A DNA stretch of 58,606 nucleotides from Chloroflexota bacterium (GTDB lineage Bacteria; Chloroflexota; Anaerolineae; Promineifilales; Promineifilaceae), in the NCBI GenBank assembly GCA_003696605.1, contig RFGV01000213.1:1-58606 (forward strand). The letters are read 5' to 3'. Below, piece by piece: positions 26,321-35,266 of this stretch. The notes beneath the pieces are model-generated. The model had not been told where the DNA came from and searched no databases. It was given only the letters and a program-made list of their open reading frames with translations. Both the position numbers and the translations under genes were made by a program. Within the stretch, counting starts at the first letter, position 1; every line of letters starts with the position of its first letter.

Positions 26321-29300
26321 ATGAATGAATTGGAATCCGGGTTTGTCCGGGCAAACGCTGCACTGCAAACAGAATCTTTTTGGCAACAGCATTTGACAGT
26401 CGAGGCAATAGGTGCGACTTTGTCTGTGGCGAACGTTGCCCCTGAAGTGGATGGGGAGTGGTTGGAGCTGGATTGGGGGTTGTCGCCAGCAGAAACGGCC
26501 GCTTTTGAGCAATTTTGTGGTGCCTGTAACCTCTCGCCCGAAACGGTGTTGGCCGGAACATGGGCCTTGTTGCTTAGTCGTTACCACGAATGGCATTCGC
26601 CAGTACGGTTAGGCTGGGTTGTGGCCGGGTATGAGCCACTTCCCTGGTGTGTGTCCGTACCGGCAACGGCATTGGTACAGGACTGGCTGACAGAATTGCA
26701 AGGGGAATGGCTGGAGATGCACGCACGGGCGGGTGAGCCATTGGCGGAAGTGCTGAACAGTGGGGGATGGCCTGAAGAGGAATTGCCGTTTTCATCCCTG
26801 TTGGTGTTTGGACGTCACATGCCAGGTGTCCATTTACCGGGTCTTTTGCTGGCCTGGGTGGTTTCTCCCGACAATCTGGGGAAAATGGCTTTGCGGTATG
26901 TGGCTGGCCGGTTGGATACGGCCGTTGTGTCACGAATCGTTGGTCATTTGCGGACGTTGCTGATGGGGATGGTGTCGCAACCAAAACGGCCGTTACATGA
27001 CCTCCCTTGTCTCACACCAGCCGAATGGCAGCAAATACAAGCCTGGAACAAAACCACAGCCGATTATCCGGCCACAACCTGTATCCACGAACTGATTGCC
27101 GCTCAGGCAAAAGAGACACCCCAGGCAACGGCCGTTCTGACGGAAAACGGCCGTCTTGCCTATCAGCAACTTGACGAACAAGCCAGTCGTCTTGCCCACT
27201 ACCTGCAACTCCAGGGTATTGGCCCCGAAACAATCACCGCTATCTTTCTGGAGCGTTCTCCAGAGATGATCGTGGCAATTCTGGCTGTCCTCAAGGCTGG
27301 CGGTGCATACCTGCCACTCGATCCCAACTATCCAGCCGAGCGAATCACCTATATGTTGGCCGACACGCAGGCGCGCGTTATTCTCACTACCCGTCAATTG
27401 GCCGATACATTACCGCCGCTTCCGGCTACCCACATTTTCCTGGATGAATTAACAACGCTTGCCTTTTCTGATTTTCCCGATACGTCTCCCCAAACGTCAG
27501 TCACGCCGGACAATCTGGCCTGTATCATCTATACATCTGGCTCCACTGGCCAGCCCAAGGGGGTCATGCTGTCCCATCGCAATTTGGTCAATCTGGTACA
27601 TTCGTTTCAATTGAGTTATGCGCCGGGAACGGATGATCGTCTGTTGCCATTAACGGCCGTTGCTTCTGCCAGCTTTGTCGGCGAACTCCTGCCTGTTTTG
27701 TGTAGCGGTGGCGCTATTGTTTTACCCGCCGGGTACAACTTTCAGGGGCTGGATGAAGTATTGCAGCTTGTGCGTGATTACCGTGTGTCCATTATTAGCA
27801 CTGTGCCGGCATTAATACGATTGCTGAATAGCCATCATGTAGAATTCCCCCATTTACGCTTATTGTTGAGTGGTGGCGAAGCCCTTTCGTCAGATGCCAT
27901 TCATAACTTGTTGGGTAAGGTCACTATTGCCAACGGCTACGGCGTGACAGAAGCGGCCGTTTGTACAACCTGCCATCTTTTAGCCGAAGGGGATGACCAT
28001 TCCCATAAAGCCATCCCTATTGGCCGCCCCATCATCAATACCGAAGTGTACGTCCTCGACCCCTGGATGAATCCGGTTCCGGTGGGTGTGCCCGGAGAAA
28101 TGTATATTGGTGGGGTTGGTCTGGCACGTGGTTACCTGAACCGGCCGGAATTAACGGCGGAGCGATTTGTGCCACACCCATTTTCTACGCAGCCGGGCGC
28201 TCGCCTGTACCGTACAGGTGACAGGGTTTGTTATCAGGCTGATGGTACGTTGCTCTTTTTGGGGCGGGCAGATGAGCAAATCAAAATTCGCGGTTTTCGG
28301 GTGGAGCCAGGAGAAATTGAGACAGCCTTGCGTTCTCACCCAATGGTCCGGGATGCAGCCGTGCAGGTGTATGAGCATATGTCCAATGATGTGCGCCTGG
28401 TTGGCTATGTGGTTTGTCGGCAACCGGTGTCTGTAGAGGGGTTGCGGGGTTGGTTGTATGAGCGATTGCCATATTACATGATTCCAGCACAGTTTGTTTT
28501 TTTGGATGCGTTGCCATTGACACCGAATGGCAAGGTGGATCGTCGGGCTTTGCCGCTGCCTGACCAGAAACGGCCGTCTTTGGCCCAAACCTTCATCCCC
28601 CCACGAACCCCTGTCGAAAAAGTCCTGGCCAGCATGTGGGCTGACATTTTAGGCGTGCAGCAGGTGGGCATTTACGACGATTTCTTCGAGCTGGGTGGCC
28701 ATTCCCTCATGGCGGCCCAACTTATTACCCGCATTCGACAGGCATTACGTATTTCTTTGCCGATTCGGGCATTCTTTGAGACACCCACCATTGCTGAATT
28801 GGCCGAGAAAATCCTGAAGTCCGGCTCAGAGTTATTACCTTTAGCCAGTATTTCGCGTAGCGATAACGAGGATCGGGCACCTCTCTCCTATGCCCAAAAG
28901 CGAATTTGGTTCCTGGAAACACTCACACCCGGCTTGCCAGTGTACAATTTGCCTTTTGTGGTGCGGCTGAAGGGTTTTTTGCGCATCAATGTGCTCCAGC
29001 AGGCTGTACAAACCATTGTGCAACGGCATGAAATATTACGCACGACGTTTGTGGCCATAGATGGCATACCCTGGCAGCATGTTCATGCGGATATGCCTGT
29101 TCCTTTGTCAGTGACTGATGCGGCCGAATTGTCCGAAGCTGAAATACAGGCGTTGATTGATGAAGAAGTGGGGCGGGTGTTTGATTTGGCACGGGGGCCA
29201 TTGCTGCGGATGCGGTTGTTCCGCCGGGCTTCTGATGAGCATATCTTGGTGCTAACAGTGCATCACATTGTATTTGATGGCTGGTCTGGGTGGATTTTCT

Positions 29301-32300
29301 TCCAGGAATTGGCAGCAGTTTATGAAGGGTATTTGCGCGGAAAACGGCCGTCTTTGCCCGATCTGCCTATCCAGTATGGTGATTATGCTCGCTGGCAACA
29401 AGAAACCCAACAAGCAGCTCTGATGAAAGAGCAACTCACTTACTGGAAAAACAAACTGGGAGATGAACTGCCCGTTTTGCAACTGCCCACAGATCACCCC
29501 CGCCCGCCGCTCAAAACCCTGAATGGGGCCAATTTACTCACCACCCTGCCACCAGAGCTAACCAATCAATTGCGCCGTTTGAGCCATGCCGAAGGGACTA
29601 CCCTGTTTATGACGCTGCTGGCAGCCTTCAAATGCTTGCTTTACCGGTACACTGGTCAGACTGATTTGCTGGTAGGTACGCCAGTTGCCAATCGAAATCT
29701 GGTGGAGCTGGAAGGTCTGATTGGCTTTTTTGTCAATACACTGGTAATGCGGACACAAATTGCGGGGGAGATGCCGTTTCGCCAGTTTTTGGCGCAAGTA
29801 CGAGAGGTTACGTTGGCTGCGTATGATCATCAGGATGTTCCTTTTGAAAAATTGGTTGAGGTGCTTCAGCCTCAACGCAATTTGGGGCAAGATCCTGTTT
29901 TTCAGGTGATGTTTGTCATGCAAAACGCTCCCGCAGAAGATATTCGTTTGATGGGGTTGCAAAGTGAATTGTTGCCAGTGCCACACAAAACGGCACAGTT
30001 TGAGCTAACCCTTTCTGTGATGGAGCAGGGGAACAGGCTGGTTTGTGAGTTTGAGTATAACAGCGATTTGTTTGAAGCGGCTACGATTGAACGGATGGCA
30101 GGCCATTTTGAAAGGTTGTTGGCGGGGATTGTGACCGCACCGGATACGCCGGTTGCTCGTTTGCCGCTGTTGACGGAGAGGGAGTGGGAACAGTTGTTGG
30201 TGGCGTGGAATGACACGGCCGTTTCCTGTCCTGTGCTGCCTGTTCCAGAGTTGTTCGCCCGTGTTGTGGCCGAAATGGCTGAAAAAACGGCCGTTATCTG
30301 CGGCAATATCAGCCTCACCTATGCGGAGCTGAACCAACAGGCAAACCATTTGGCACATTACCTTATCGAACAGGGCGTAGGGCCGGAGACAATTGTTGGG
30401 CTATTCCTGGAACGAACACTGGAAATGGCCGTGGCTGTGTTGGCTGTGTTTAAAGCTGGCGGGGCGTATTTGCCCTTAGATACCAGTTATCCGTCAGAGC
30501 GACTGGCATACATGATAACAGATGCTGATGTATCATTGGTGCTGACGCTTACCAGATTGCGTGATCATCTGCCAGGTACAGATGCAACGGTGATTTGCCT
30601 GGATGCGCCAGAAGTAAAAACGGCCGTTGCTACTTTTCCGGATACAGACCCCGTCCAACAGCTTCATCCCGACAACCTTGCCTACATCATCTACACATCT
30701 GGTTCTACCGGCCGTCCCAAAGGTGTTGCCGTTTCCCATCGTGGCATCGGCAACCTGGCACAATCCCAACGCCGTTTTGGCAACATCCACCCCGATAGCC
30801 GTGTCTTACAATTTGCGGCCTTTGGGTTCGATGGCTCATTTTACGAGATGTTTGCTACCTGGCTCAATGGCGCGACACTGATTTTACCAGATGTGCCTCG
30901 CTTGCTGCCCGGACCTGATCTGACACGGGTTATTAATCAATACCAGGTTACCAACATTGTTTTACCCCCTTCGGCGCTGGCAGTGCTCAACCCGGCCGAC
31001 TTTCCTACTTTGCAGACAGTTCTTTCTGCTGGCGAAGCCTGTTCGGCCGAAATTGCCGCCCGCTGGTCTCCTGGCCGCCGCTTTGTAAATGCGTATGGGC
31101 CTACTGAAGGCACGGTAGCAGCCACAATGACGCTGGTAACAGATGTTTCTGTCGCTCCCCCCATTGGCAGGCCATTGGACAATGTGCGGCTTTATGTGTT
31201 GGATGAATGCCTGAATCCGGTTCCGGTGGGTGTGCCCGGCGAGTTGTACATTGCTGGAGTGGGGCTGGCACGTGGATATTTGAATCGGCCAGACCTGACA
31301 GCAGAGCGGTTTTTGCCTGATTTGTTTGCAGATGTGCCTGGCAGTCGCATGTATCGCACGGGTGATCTGGTGCGTTATCGGCCAGATGGACAGATTGAGT
31401 TTCTGGGGCGCATAGATCACCAGGTGAAGCTGCGGGGTTTTCGAATAGAGTTGGGGGAGATTGAGGCGGTTTTGCGGCAAATAACGGCCGTTCGAGATGC
31501 GCTTGTGTTGGTGCGGGAGGATGAGCCGGGGCGAAAATTGTTGGTGGCTTATTTGCTGGCGGAAAATGAGACGGAAGATGAGAAACGGCCGTCTTCTGCC
31601 CAAATTCGTCAATACCTCCAGCAAAAACTCCCCGCCTACATGATTCCCAGCCATTTTATCTGGCTGGATGCGTTTCCGTTGACGCCAAATGGCAAAATAG
31701 ACCGCCACGCCCTGCCTGCACCTGTTGCCGCAACAGACCGAAAAGATCACTTTGTGCCCCCACGTGATACATTGGAAAAGCGACTGGTCGCTATTTGGGA
31801 AGAACAGCTAGGTCATCGCCCAATAGGGGTTGAAGATGACTATTTTGCCCTGGGGGGACATTCGTTATTGGCAGTAAAGTTATTTGCCCAATTGGAAAAA
31901 GAGTTTGACATCATATTGCCTCTGACCACGCTGTTCCAGAAGCCGACTGTAGCTGGTTTGGCAGAAGCGATTCGGCAGGCCAGAAAACGGCCGTCTTTGA
32001 CCCGCTCCCTTGTGCCTATCCAGCCAGCAGGCACCCACCCCCCCTTGTTTTGCGTGCATGGTGGAATGGGGCATGTACTCCACTATCGTGATTTTGCCCG
32101 AAATTTGGGGGCCGATTATCCATTTTATGCCCTCCAGCCCAAATACTTGCCAGATGGGGTACGTTCTGCCCATTCACAAGTGACGGAAATGGCGGCACAC
32201 TATATAAAGGAAATACGTACTGTACAAACAGAAGGGCCATATTATCTTGCTGGCTTTTGTTTTGGTGGTGTCATTGCCCTAGAAATGGCACACCAGTTAC

Positions 32301-32896
32301 AGGCAATGGGGCATGAAGTGGCTTTGCTGGTTTTAATCGAGCCATCATTGCCTTCACCATCACTATTATTAACCGAGCAAGCAGAATTACTGACGCAGCG
32401 AGTGGAGCGACACCGGCAGCAAATGGAGGCGTTACCCTTTGGGCAGCGGCTTATGTATATGACACGAAGTGTCCGCAATCGGATAAGCTTCTTGCAGCAA
32501 CAACTGGATTTGGAACGACGCCGACGTATCTGGCAGATGCGTAAGATGTACATTCGTTTGCTTCTGGCATTGAAACGGCCGTTGTCAATTCAGCACCGAT
32601 CGTTGTATTATCAGGAGTTTGTAGCGGTTCCGGCGTTGCGCACGTATGAACCTCGTCCGTTTGCAGGAACGGCCGTTCTCTTTCGTGCCGACGAGGAAGG
32701 TTACTTCGACCCAACAATGGGCTGGGGAACTCTACTTCCCCAATTAAAAATCAAAGGTTTACCCACAACACATATTGAAATCTTGCGCGAGCCCCACATT
32801 CGGACGGTTGCCGACACTGTGCGGCTCTACATAGATCAATTGGCAGAAAAGAAAAATGGACATCGAAATAACAAAAATCAACAATCAGGAAAATGA
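26321..32896 (+). CDS. Two-module NRPS: half C - A1 - PCP - C - A2 - PCP - TE
   Basis: 2191 residues. Residues 1-225 look like the C-terminal half of a condensation domain without the HHxxxDG half. A1 (about 250-720) has IIYTSGSTG, GYGVTEAAV and NGKVDRRAL; its A4 region reads SASFVGELL, placing Ala450 where amino acid-activating domains have Asp. PCP1 Ser795. A full condensation domain follows with HHIVFDG at 981-987. A2 (about 1310-1770) keeps the Asp (FGFDGSFYEMF). PCP2 Ser1848. The C-terminal thioesterase has GFCFGG, so the nucleophile is Cys1980 rather than Ser; His is in THIEILREPH. Predicted: a starter acid on A1 is joined to an amino acid on A2 and released by hydrolysis, cyclisation or lactonisation. 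Substrates are not predicted beyond this. Confidence 0.93.
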   Translation: MNELESGFVRANAALQTESFWQQHLTVEAIGATLSVANVAPEVDGEWLELDWGLSPAETAAFEQFCGACNLSPETVLAGTWALLLSRYHEWHSPVRLGWVVAGYEPLPWCVSVPATALVQDWLTELQGEWLEMHARAGEPLAEVLNSGGWPEEELPFSSLLVFGRHMPGVHLPGLLLAWVVSPDNLGKMALRYVAGRLDTAVVSRIVGHLRTLLMGMVSQPKRPLHDLPCLTPAEWQQIQAWNKTTADYPATTCIHELIAAQAKETPQATAVLTENGRLAYQQLDEQASRLAHYLQLQGIGPETITAIFLERSPEMIVAILAVLKAGGAYLPLDPNYPAERITYMLADTQARVILTTRQLADTLPPLPATHIFLDELTTLAFSDFPDTSPQTSVTPDNLACIIYTSGSTGQPKGVMLSHRNLVNLVHSFQLSYAPGTDDRLLPLTAVASASFVGELLPVLCSGGAIVLPAGYNFQGLDEVLQLVRDYRVSIISTVPALIRLLNSHHVEFPHLRLLLSGGEALSSDAIHNLLGKVTIANGYGVTEAAVCTTCHLLAEGDDHSHKAIPIGRPIINTEVYVLDPWMNPVPVGVPGEMYIGGVGLARGYLNRPELTAERFVPHPFSTQPGARLYRTGDRVCYQADGTLLFLGRADEQIKIRGFRVEPGEIETALRSHPMVRDAAVQVYEHMSNDVRLVGYVVCRQPVSVEGLRGWLYERLPYYMIPAQFVFLDALPLTPNGKVDRRALPLPDQKRPSLAQTFIPPRTPVEKVLASMWADILGVQQVGIYDDFFELGGHSLMAAQLITRIRQALRISLPIRAFFETPTIAELAEKILKSGSELLPLASISRSDNEDRAPLSYAQKRIWFLETLTPGLPVYNLPFVVRLKGFLRINVLQQAVQTIVQRHEILRTTFVAIDGIPWQHVHADMPVPLSVTDAAELSEAEIQALIDEEVGRVFDLARGPLLRMRLFRRASDEHILVLTVHHIVFDGWSGWIFFQELAAVYEGYLRGKRPSLPDLPIQYGDYARWQQETQQAALMKEQLTYWKNKLGDELPVLQLPTDHPRPPLKTLNGANLLTTLPPELTNQLRRLSHAEGTTLFMTLLAAFKCLLYRYTGQTDLLVGTPVANRNLVELEGLIGFFVNTLVMRTQIAGEMPFRQFLAQVREVTLAAYDHQDVPFEKLVEVLQPQRNLGQDPVFQVMFVMQNAPAEDIRLMGLQSELLPVPHKTAQFELTLSVMEQGNRLVCEFEYNSDLFEAATIERMAGHFERLLAGIVTAPDTPVARLPLLTEREWEQLLVAWNDTAVSCPVLPVPELFARVVAEMAEKTAVICGNISLTYAELNQQANHLAHYLIEQGVGPETIVGLFLERTLEMAVAVLAVFKAGGAYLPLDTSYPSERLAYMITDADVSLVLTLTRLRDHLPGTDATVICLDAPEVKTAVATFPDTDPVQQLHPDNLAYIIYTSGSTGRPKGVAVSHRGIGNLAQSQRRFGNIHPDSRVLQFAAFGFDGSFYEMFATWLNGATLILPDVPRLLPGPDLTRVINQYQVTNIVLPPSALAVLNPADFPTLQTVLSAGEACSAEIAARWSPGRRFVNAYGPTEGTVAATMTLVTDVSVAPPIGRPLDNVRLYVLDECLNPVPVGVPGELYIAGVGLARGYLNRPDLTAERFLPDLFADVPGSRMYRTGDLVRYRPDGQIEFLGRIDHQVKLRGFRIELGEIEAVLRQITAVRDALVLVREDEPGRKLLVAYLLAENETEDEKRPSSAQIRQYLQQKLPAYMIPSHFIWLDAFPLTPNGKIDRHALPAPVAATDRKDHFVPPRDTLEKRLVAIWEEQLGHRPIGVEDDYFALGGHSLLAVKLFAQLEKEFDIILPLTTLFQKPTVAGLAEAIRQARKRPSLTRSLVPIQPAGTHPPLFCVHGGMGHVLHYRDFARNLGADYPFYALQPKYLPDGVRSAHSQVTEMAAHYIKEIRTVQTEGPYYLAGFCFGGVIALEMAHQLQAMGHEVALLVLIEPSLPSPSLLLTEQAELLTQRVERHRQQMEALPFGQRLMYMTRSVRNRISFLQQQLDLERRRRIWQMRKMYIRLLLALKRPLSIQHRSLYYQEFVAVPALRTYEPRPFAGTAVLFRADEEGYFDPTMGWGTLLPQLKIKGLPTTHIEILREPHIRTVADTVRLYIDQLAEKKNGHRNNKNQQSGK

Positions 32897-33635
32897 ACAG
32901 TTGCAGTTGCAATGGCAGACACCACCACACAGTCTGGTGTTACCGACAGAAGATTTACACCTTTGGGTAGCCGTGCTTGACCGCACTGAAGATGAATTGG
33001 AAGCATTTTGGGCAACACTTTCCGAAGAAGAACAGGAACGGGCAAGCCGCTTTTACTTTGAACGGGATCGTAACCGTTATGTGGTAGCGCGGGGACTACT
33101 CCGAGTTATTTTGGGGCGGTATTTGCGCCTGCCGCCAGCACATATCAGCTTTGCCTATGGCGAGTTTGGTAAACCAATGCTGGCAAACATGACGGAAAGT
33201 GGGATTCAATTTAATGTTTCCCACGCCCAGGAAATTGGGGTGTTTGCGTTTACTCGTAACAAGCAGGTAGGGGTAGATGTGGAGGCCATACGGCCGTTAT
33301 CAGACATAGACCAGATTGCCGAACGCTTCTTCTCCCCCTACGAAACGGCCGTATTCCGGGAAATCCCCCCCGATTACAAACCAGAAGCCTTCTTCAACTG
33401 CTGGACCCGCAAAGAAGCCTACATCAAGGCTATTGGCGAAGGTCTTTCTTGTCCGCTGGAACAATTCGACGTTACCTTGCGCCCCGGTGAACCAGCCCGC
33501 CTGCTCCGGGTTCGTACCAGCCGCGACCAGGCCAAAAACTGGTTCATGCACGCTTTCACCCCTGAGCCTGGCTATGTAGCTGCTGTCGTTGCCGAACAAC
33601 CTGTCGCTCGCCTGCAAGGTTGGCGTTGGCCATAA
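32856..33635 (+). CDS. Sfp-type 4'-phosphopantetheinyl transferase
   Basis: 259 residues. Motifs: FNVSHAQ, GVDVE at 139-143 (Mg-binding Asp141 and Glu143) and WTRKEAYIKAIGEG from 183. These are the two hallmark motifs of Sfp-type enzymes, which move phosphopantetheine from CoA to the Ser of carrier domains; here the four carrier Ser residues of the neighbouring synthases are the obvious targets. The start at 32856 overlaps the NRPS end by 41 bases, so the genes are translationally coupled and belong to one transcript. A strong terminator follows 67 bases after the stop. Confidence 0.95.
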   Translation: MDIEITKINNQENEQLQLQWQTPPHSLVLPTEDLHLWVAVLDRTEDELEAFWATLSEEEQERASRFYFERDRNRYVVARGLLRVILGRYLRLPPAHISFAYGEFGKPMLANMTESGIQFNVSHAQEIGVFAFTRNKQVGVDVEAIRPLSDIDQIAERFFSPYETAVFREIPPDYKPEAFFNCWTRKEAYIKAIGEGLSCPLEQFDVTLRPGEPARLLRVRTSRDQAKNWFMHAFTPEPGYVAAVVAEQPVARLQGWRWP

Positions 33636-33670
33636 CCATAAAACGTCTGACATTTCTGATAGTAAATATG

Positions 33671-33686
33671 CCAGCAAGAATGCTGG
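33671..33686. other. Short perfect hairpin after the PPTase gene
   Basis: CCAGCA-AGAA-TGCTGG, six pairs around a four-base loop, 35 bases after the stop and just before the main terminator. It might stabilise the 3' end of the biosynthetic transcript. Confidence 0.45.
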
Positions 33687-33702
33687 TACGCTGACACAAA
33701 AG

Positions 33703-33737
33703 AAAAAACCGCCTTCCGGGGAGGAGGGCGGTTTTTT
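33703..33737. terminator. Strong intrinsic terminator closing the biosynthetic locus
   Basis: AAAAAACCGCC on the left pairs with GGCGGTTTTTT on the right, with further pairs TCC/GGA around the loop. The A run on one side and T run on the other make it usable from both directions, but no gene converges on it. It marks the end of the formyltransferase-NRPS to PPTase transcript. Confidence 0.9.
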
Positions 33738-33789
33738 CAGCCGCTCATGCATGATGAGGGTAAAGATGTAGAGCGTTGCGGGCATTGCC

Positions 33790-33909
33790 AGACTCGAAGG
33801 AGGGGGAGGGCTTTGCCCTAAGTCTGAAGGGCCGTTCCAGTCGCGTTTCTCTCGTGCCAGTTTTTTGGGGGAAAGAGTTTGTCCCTCGAGTCTTAAAGCC
33901 CTTTCAGAC
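33790..33909. other. Structured non-coding stretch with interleaved inverted repeats
   Basis: AGACTCGA (33790-33797) is the reverse complement of TCGAGTCT (33886-33893). GTCTGAAGGGC (33822-33832) pairs with GCCCTTTCAGAC (33898-33909) with one extra T. The order is a, c, a', c', so both pairings together would form a pseudoknot-like arrangement; alternatively they exclude each other. A local GGGC-TTT-GCCC hairpin at about 33808-33818 sits between. A decayed repeat element, a regulatory leader or a small RNA are all possible. The gene downstream starts at 34091. Confidence 0.4.
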
Positions 33910-33993
33910 CTGCCAGCATTGTAGCTCTTTTTTGTTGTTTTCTCATTGGGAAAATGGTCACGGCCATTTTTCGTATAGCCATTTAGAGTTATC

Positions 33994-34021
33994 TTGTTTT
34001 TCATAAGTCATCTTTTACAAT
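33994..34021 (+). promoter_or_regulatory. Weak promoter candidate upstream of the transglutaminase-like gene
   Basis: TTGTTT, 16-base spacer, TACAAT, about 70 bases before the ATG at 34091. Both boxes deviate from consensus. A promoter is expected here because a strong terminator lies upstream. Confidence 0.3.
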
Positions 34022-34090
34022 GATGGATATTGTTGGGGAGCAAGAGTTAAGAAAAGGTAAAGGGCTATCTGGCTAGAGGAGTGTGTTGGG

Positions 34091-35266
34091 ATGTTGGCGG
34101 CGTCCAAGCTGGCTGTATATGTGGATGAAGGTGTGTTGGCACAAGTGTCTGAGTTGGGAGAGGTGATCAGGTTACCACCTCATTCAGTTTGTTATCGGCG
34201 GGGGGACACGGCCGATTTTTTGTATGTTGTTTTGGGAGGGGATATTTTTTTGGGGGAGGTGGATGCACGACCAGAAGGGGTGTGGATAGGGCCAGGTGAT
34301 CTGATTGGGGTAACTGAATTTTTGCTGGATGAAAGGCGAACGCGGGATGCCTGGGCAGGAGCTGAAGGGGTACGTTTGTGGCGGTTGTCACGCAGTTGGT
34401 TGTATACAAACGGCCGTTTTCCCCATGTGTCTGCGTTTGTTTTCTTGCTTGCTGCCCTGTTTCCCCATCTCCAGGCCTGGCAAGAGGCACTGACGGCTGT
34501 TTCTCCCAATGTCCAGCGTTTGGCGCGGACCCATTGCAATCATACCCACCCGGCCATTCAACAGCTTGCCCGCCAGTTCCAACAGGACGATCCATGGGAC
34601 ACAGCTCTTGCCATCTGGCGATTTATTCGCCCCATACCGTACCGATTTGGTTTGTGGCATATGTTAGCTTCAGATGTGTTACAACAGGGGTATGGTATGT
34701 GTACTACCAAGGCCATTTTGCAAACTGCACTGATGCGGGCATGTGGTCTGGAGGCCGGGTTTGCCATTTTGAAAGTGCCGTCACACTATGTCAGGAGTTT
34801 GTTGCCACCGGGATATCGGCCGCGCGTAGGGGGGCATATCAAGCATATTTTTTCGGCTGTGCGGCTGGATAATCGGTGGTATCCTTGTGATGCTTCTTTT
34901 TCTGATGGGTCGCTGGTGGTAATGGCCCGGGAAGTGCCAGAGGTGGCTGCGTCGCGGGGGTGGGTGTTTGAACGAAAACGGCCGTTTAATATTGTAGGGC
35001 AAAGTGCCGGTTGGGATCCGTTTGATTTTGAACTGGTACTGGATTTGAAGGATTTTATGGGAAAACGGCCGTTTTATAGCCATCATAATCTGGATGCCAT
35101 GAATACATTGCTGGATAAGGAACAGGGGGCTGTGCGTCAGTTACCATTTGGAGCCCGCCAGGCGCAAAAATATGTCTTGTCAGAGCCGATATTAGCCCGA
35201 CAGATGGCGTTTGCGACTTTGGTGCCATTGGCTGAAGTGGTGTACAGGTTGGAGCAGGGTGAATAG
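34091..35266 (+). CDS. cNMP-fold domain fused to a transglutaminase-like domain
   Basis: 391 residues. Residues about 10-110 look like a cyclic-nucleotide-binding (Crp-like jelly roll) fold: VIRLPPHSVCYRRGDTADFL, YVVLGGDIFLGEV and WIGPGDLIGVTEFLL. Residues about 170-300 are transglutaminase-like with the full triad: Cys204 in QGYGMCTTKA, His252 in KHIFSAV and Asp267 in RWYPCDASF, His-to-Asp spacing of 15 as in the family. The rest is helical. Bacterial proteins of the second type are often proteases, peptidases or amide-forming enzymes. It abuts a SARP-AAA gene (start immediately after the stop), so the two form an operon after the biosynthetic locus. Whether it acts on the peptide product or in regulation is unknown. 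Confidence 0.75.
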   Translation: MLAASKLAVYVDEGVLAQVSELGEVIRLPPHSVCYRRGDTADFLYVVLGGDIFLGEVDARPEGVWIGPGDLIGVTEFLLDERRTRDAWAGAEGVRLWRLSRSWLYTNGRFPHVSAFVFLLAALFPHLQAWQEALTAVSPNVQRLARTHCNHTHPAIQQLARQFQQDDPWDTALAIWRFIRPIPYRFGLWHMLASDVLQQGYGMCTTKAILQTALMRACGLEAGFAILKVPSHYVRSLLPPGYRPRVGGHIKHIFSAVRLDNRWYPCDASFSDGSLVVMAREVPEVAASRGWVFERKRPFNIVGQSAGWDPFDFELVLDLKDFMGKRPFYSHHNLDAMNTLLDKEQGAVRQLPFGARQAQKYVLSEPILARQMAFATLVPLAEVVYRLEQGE

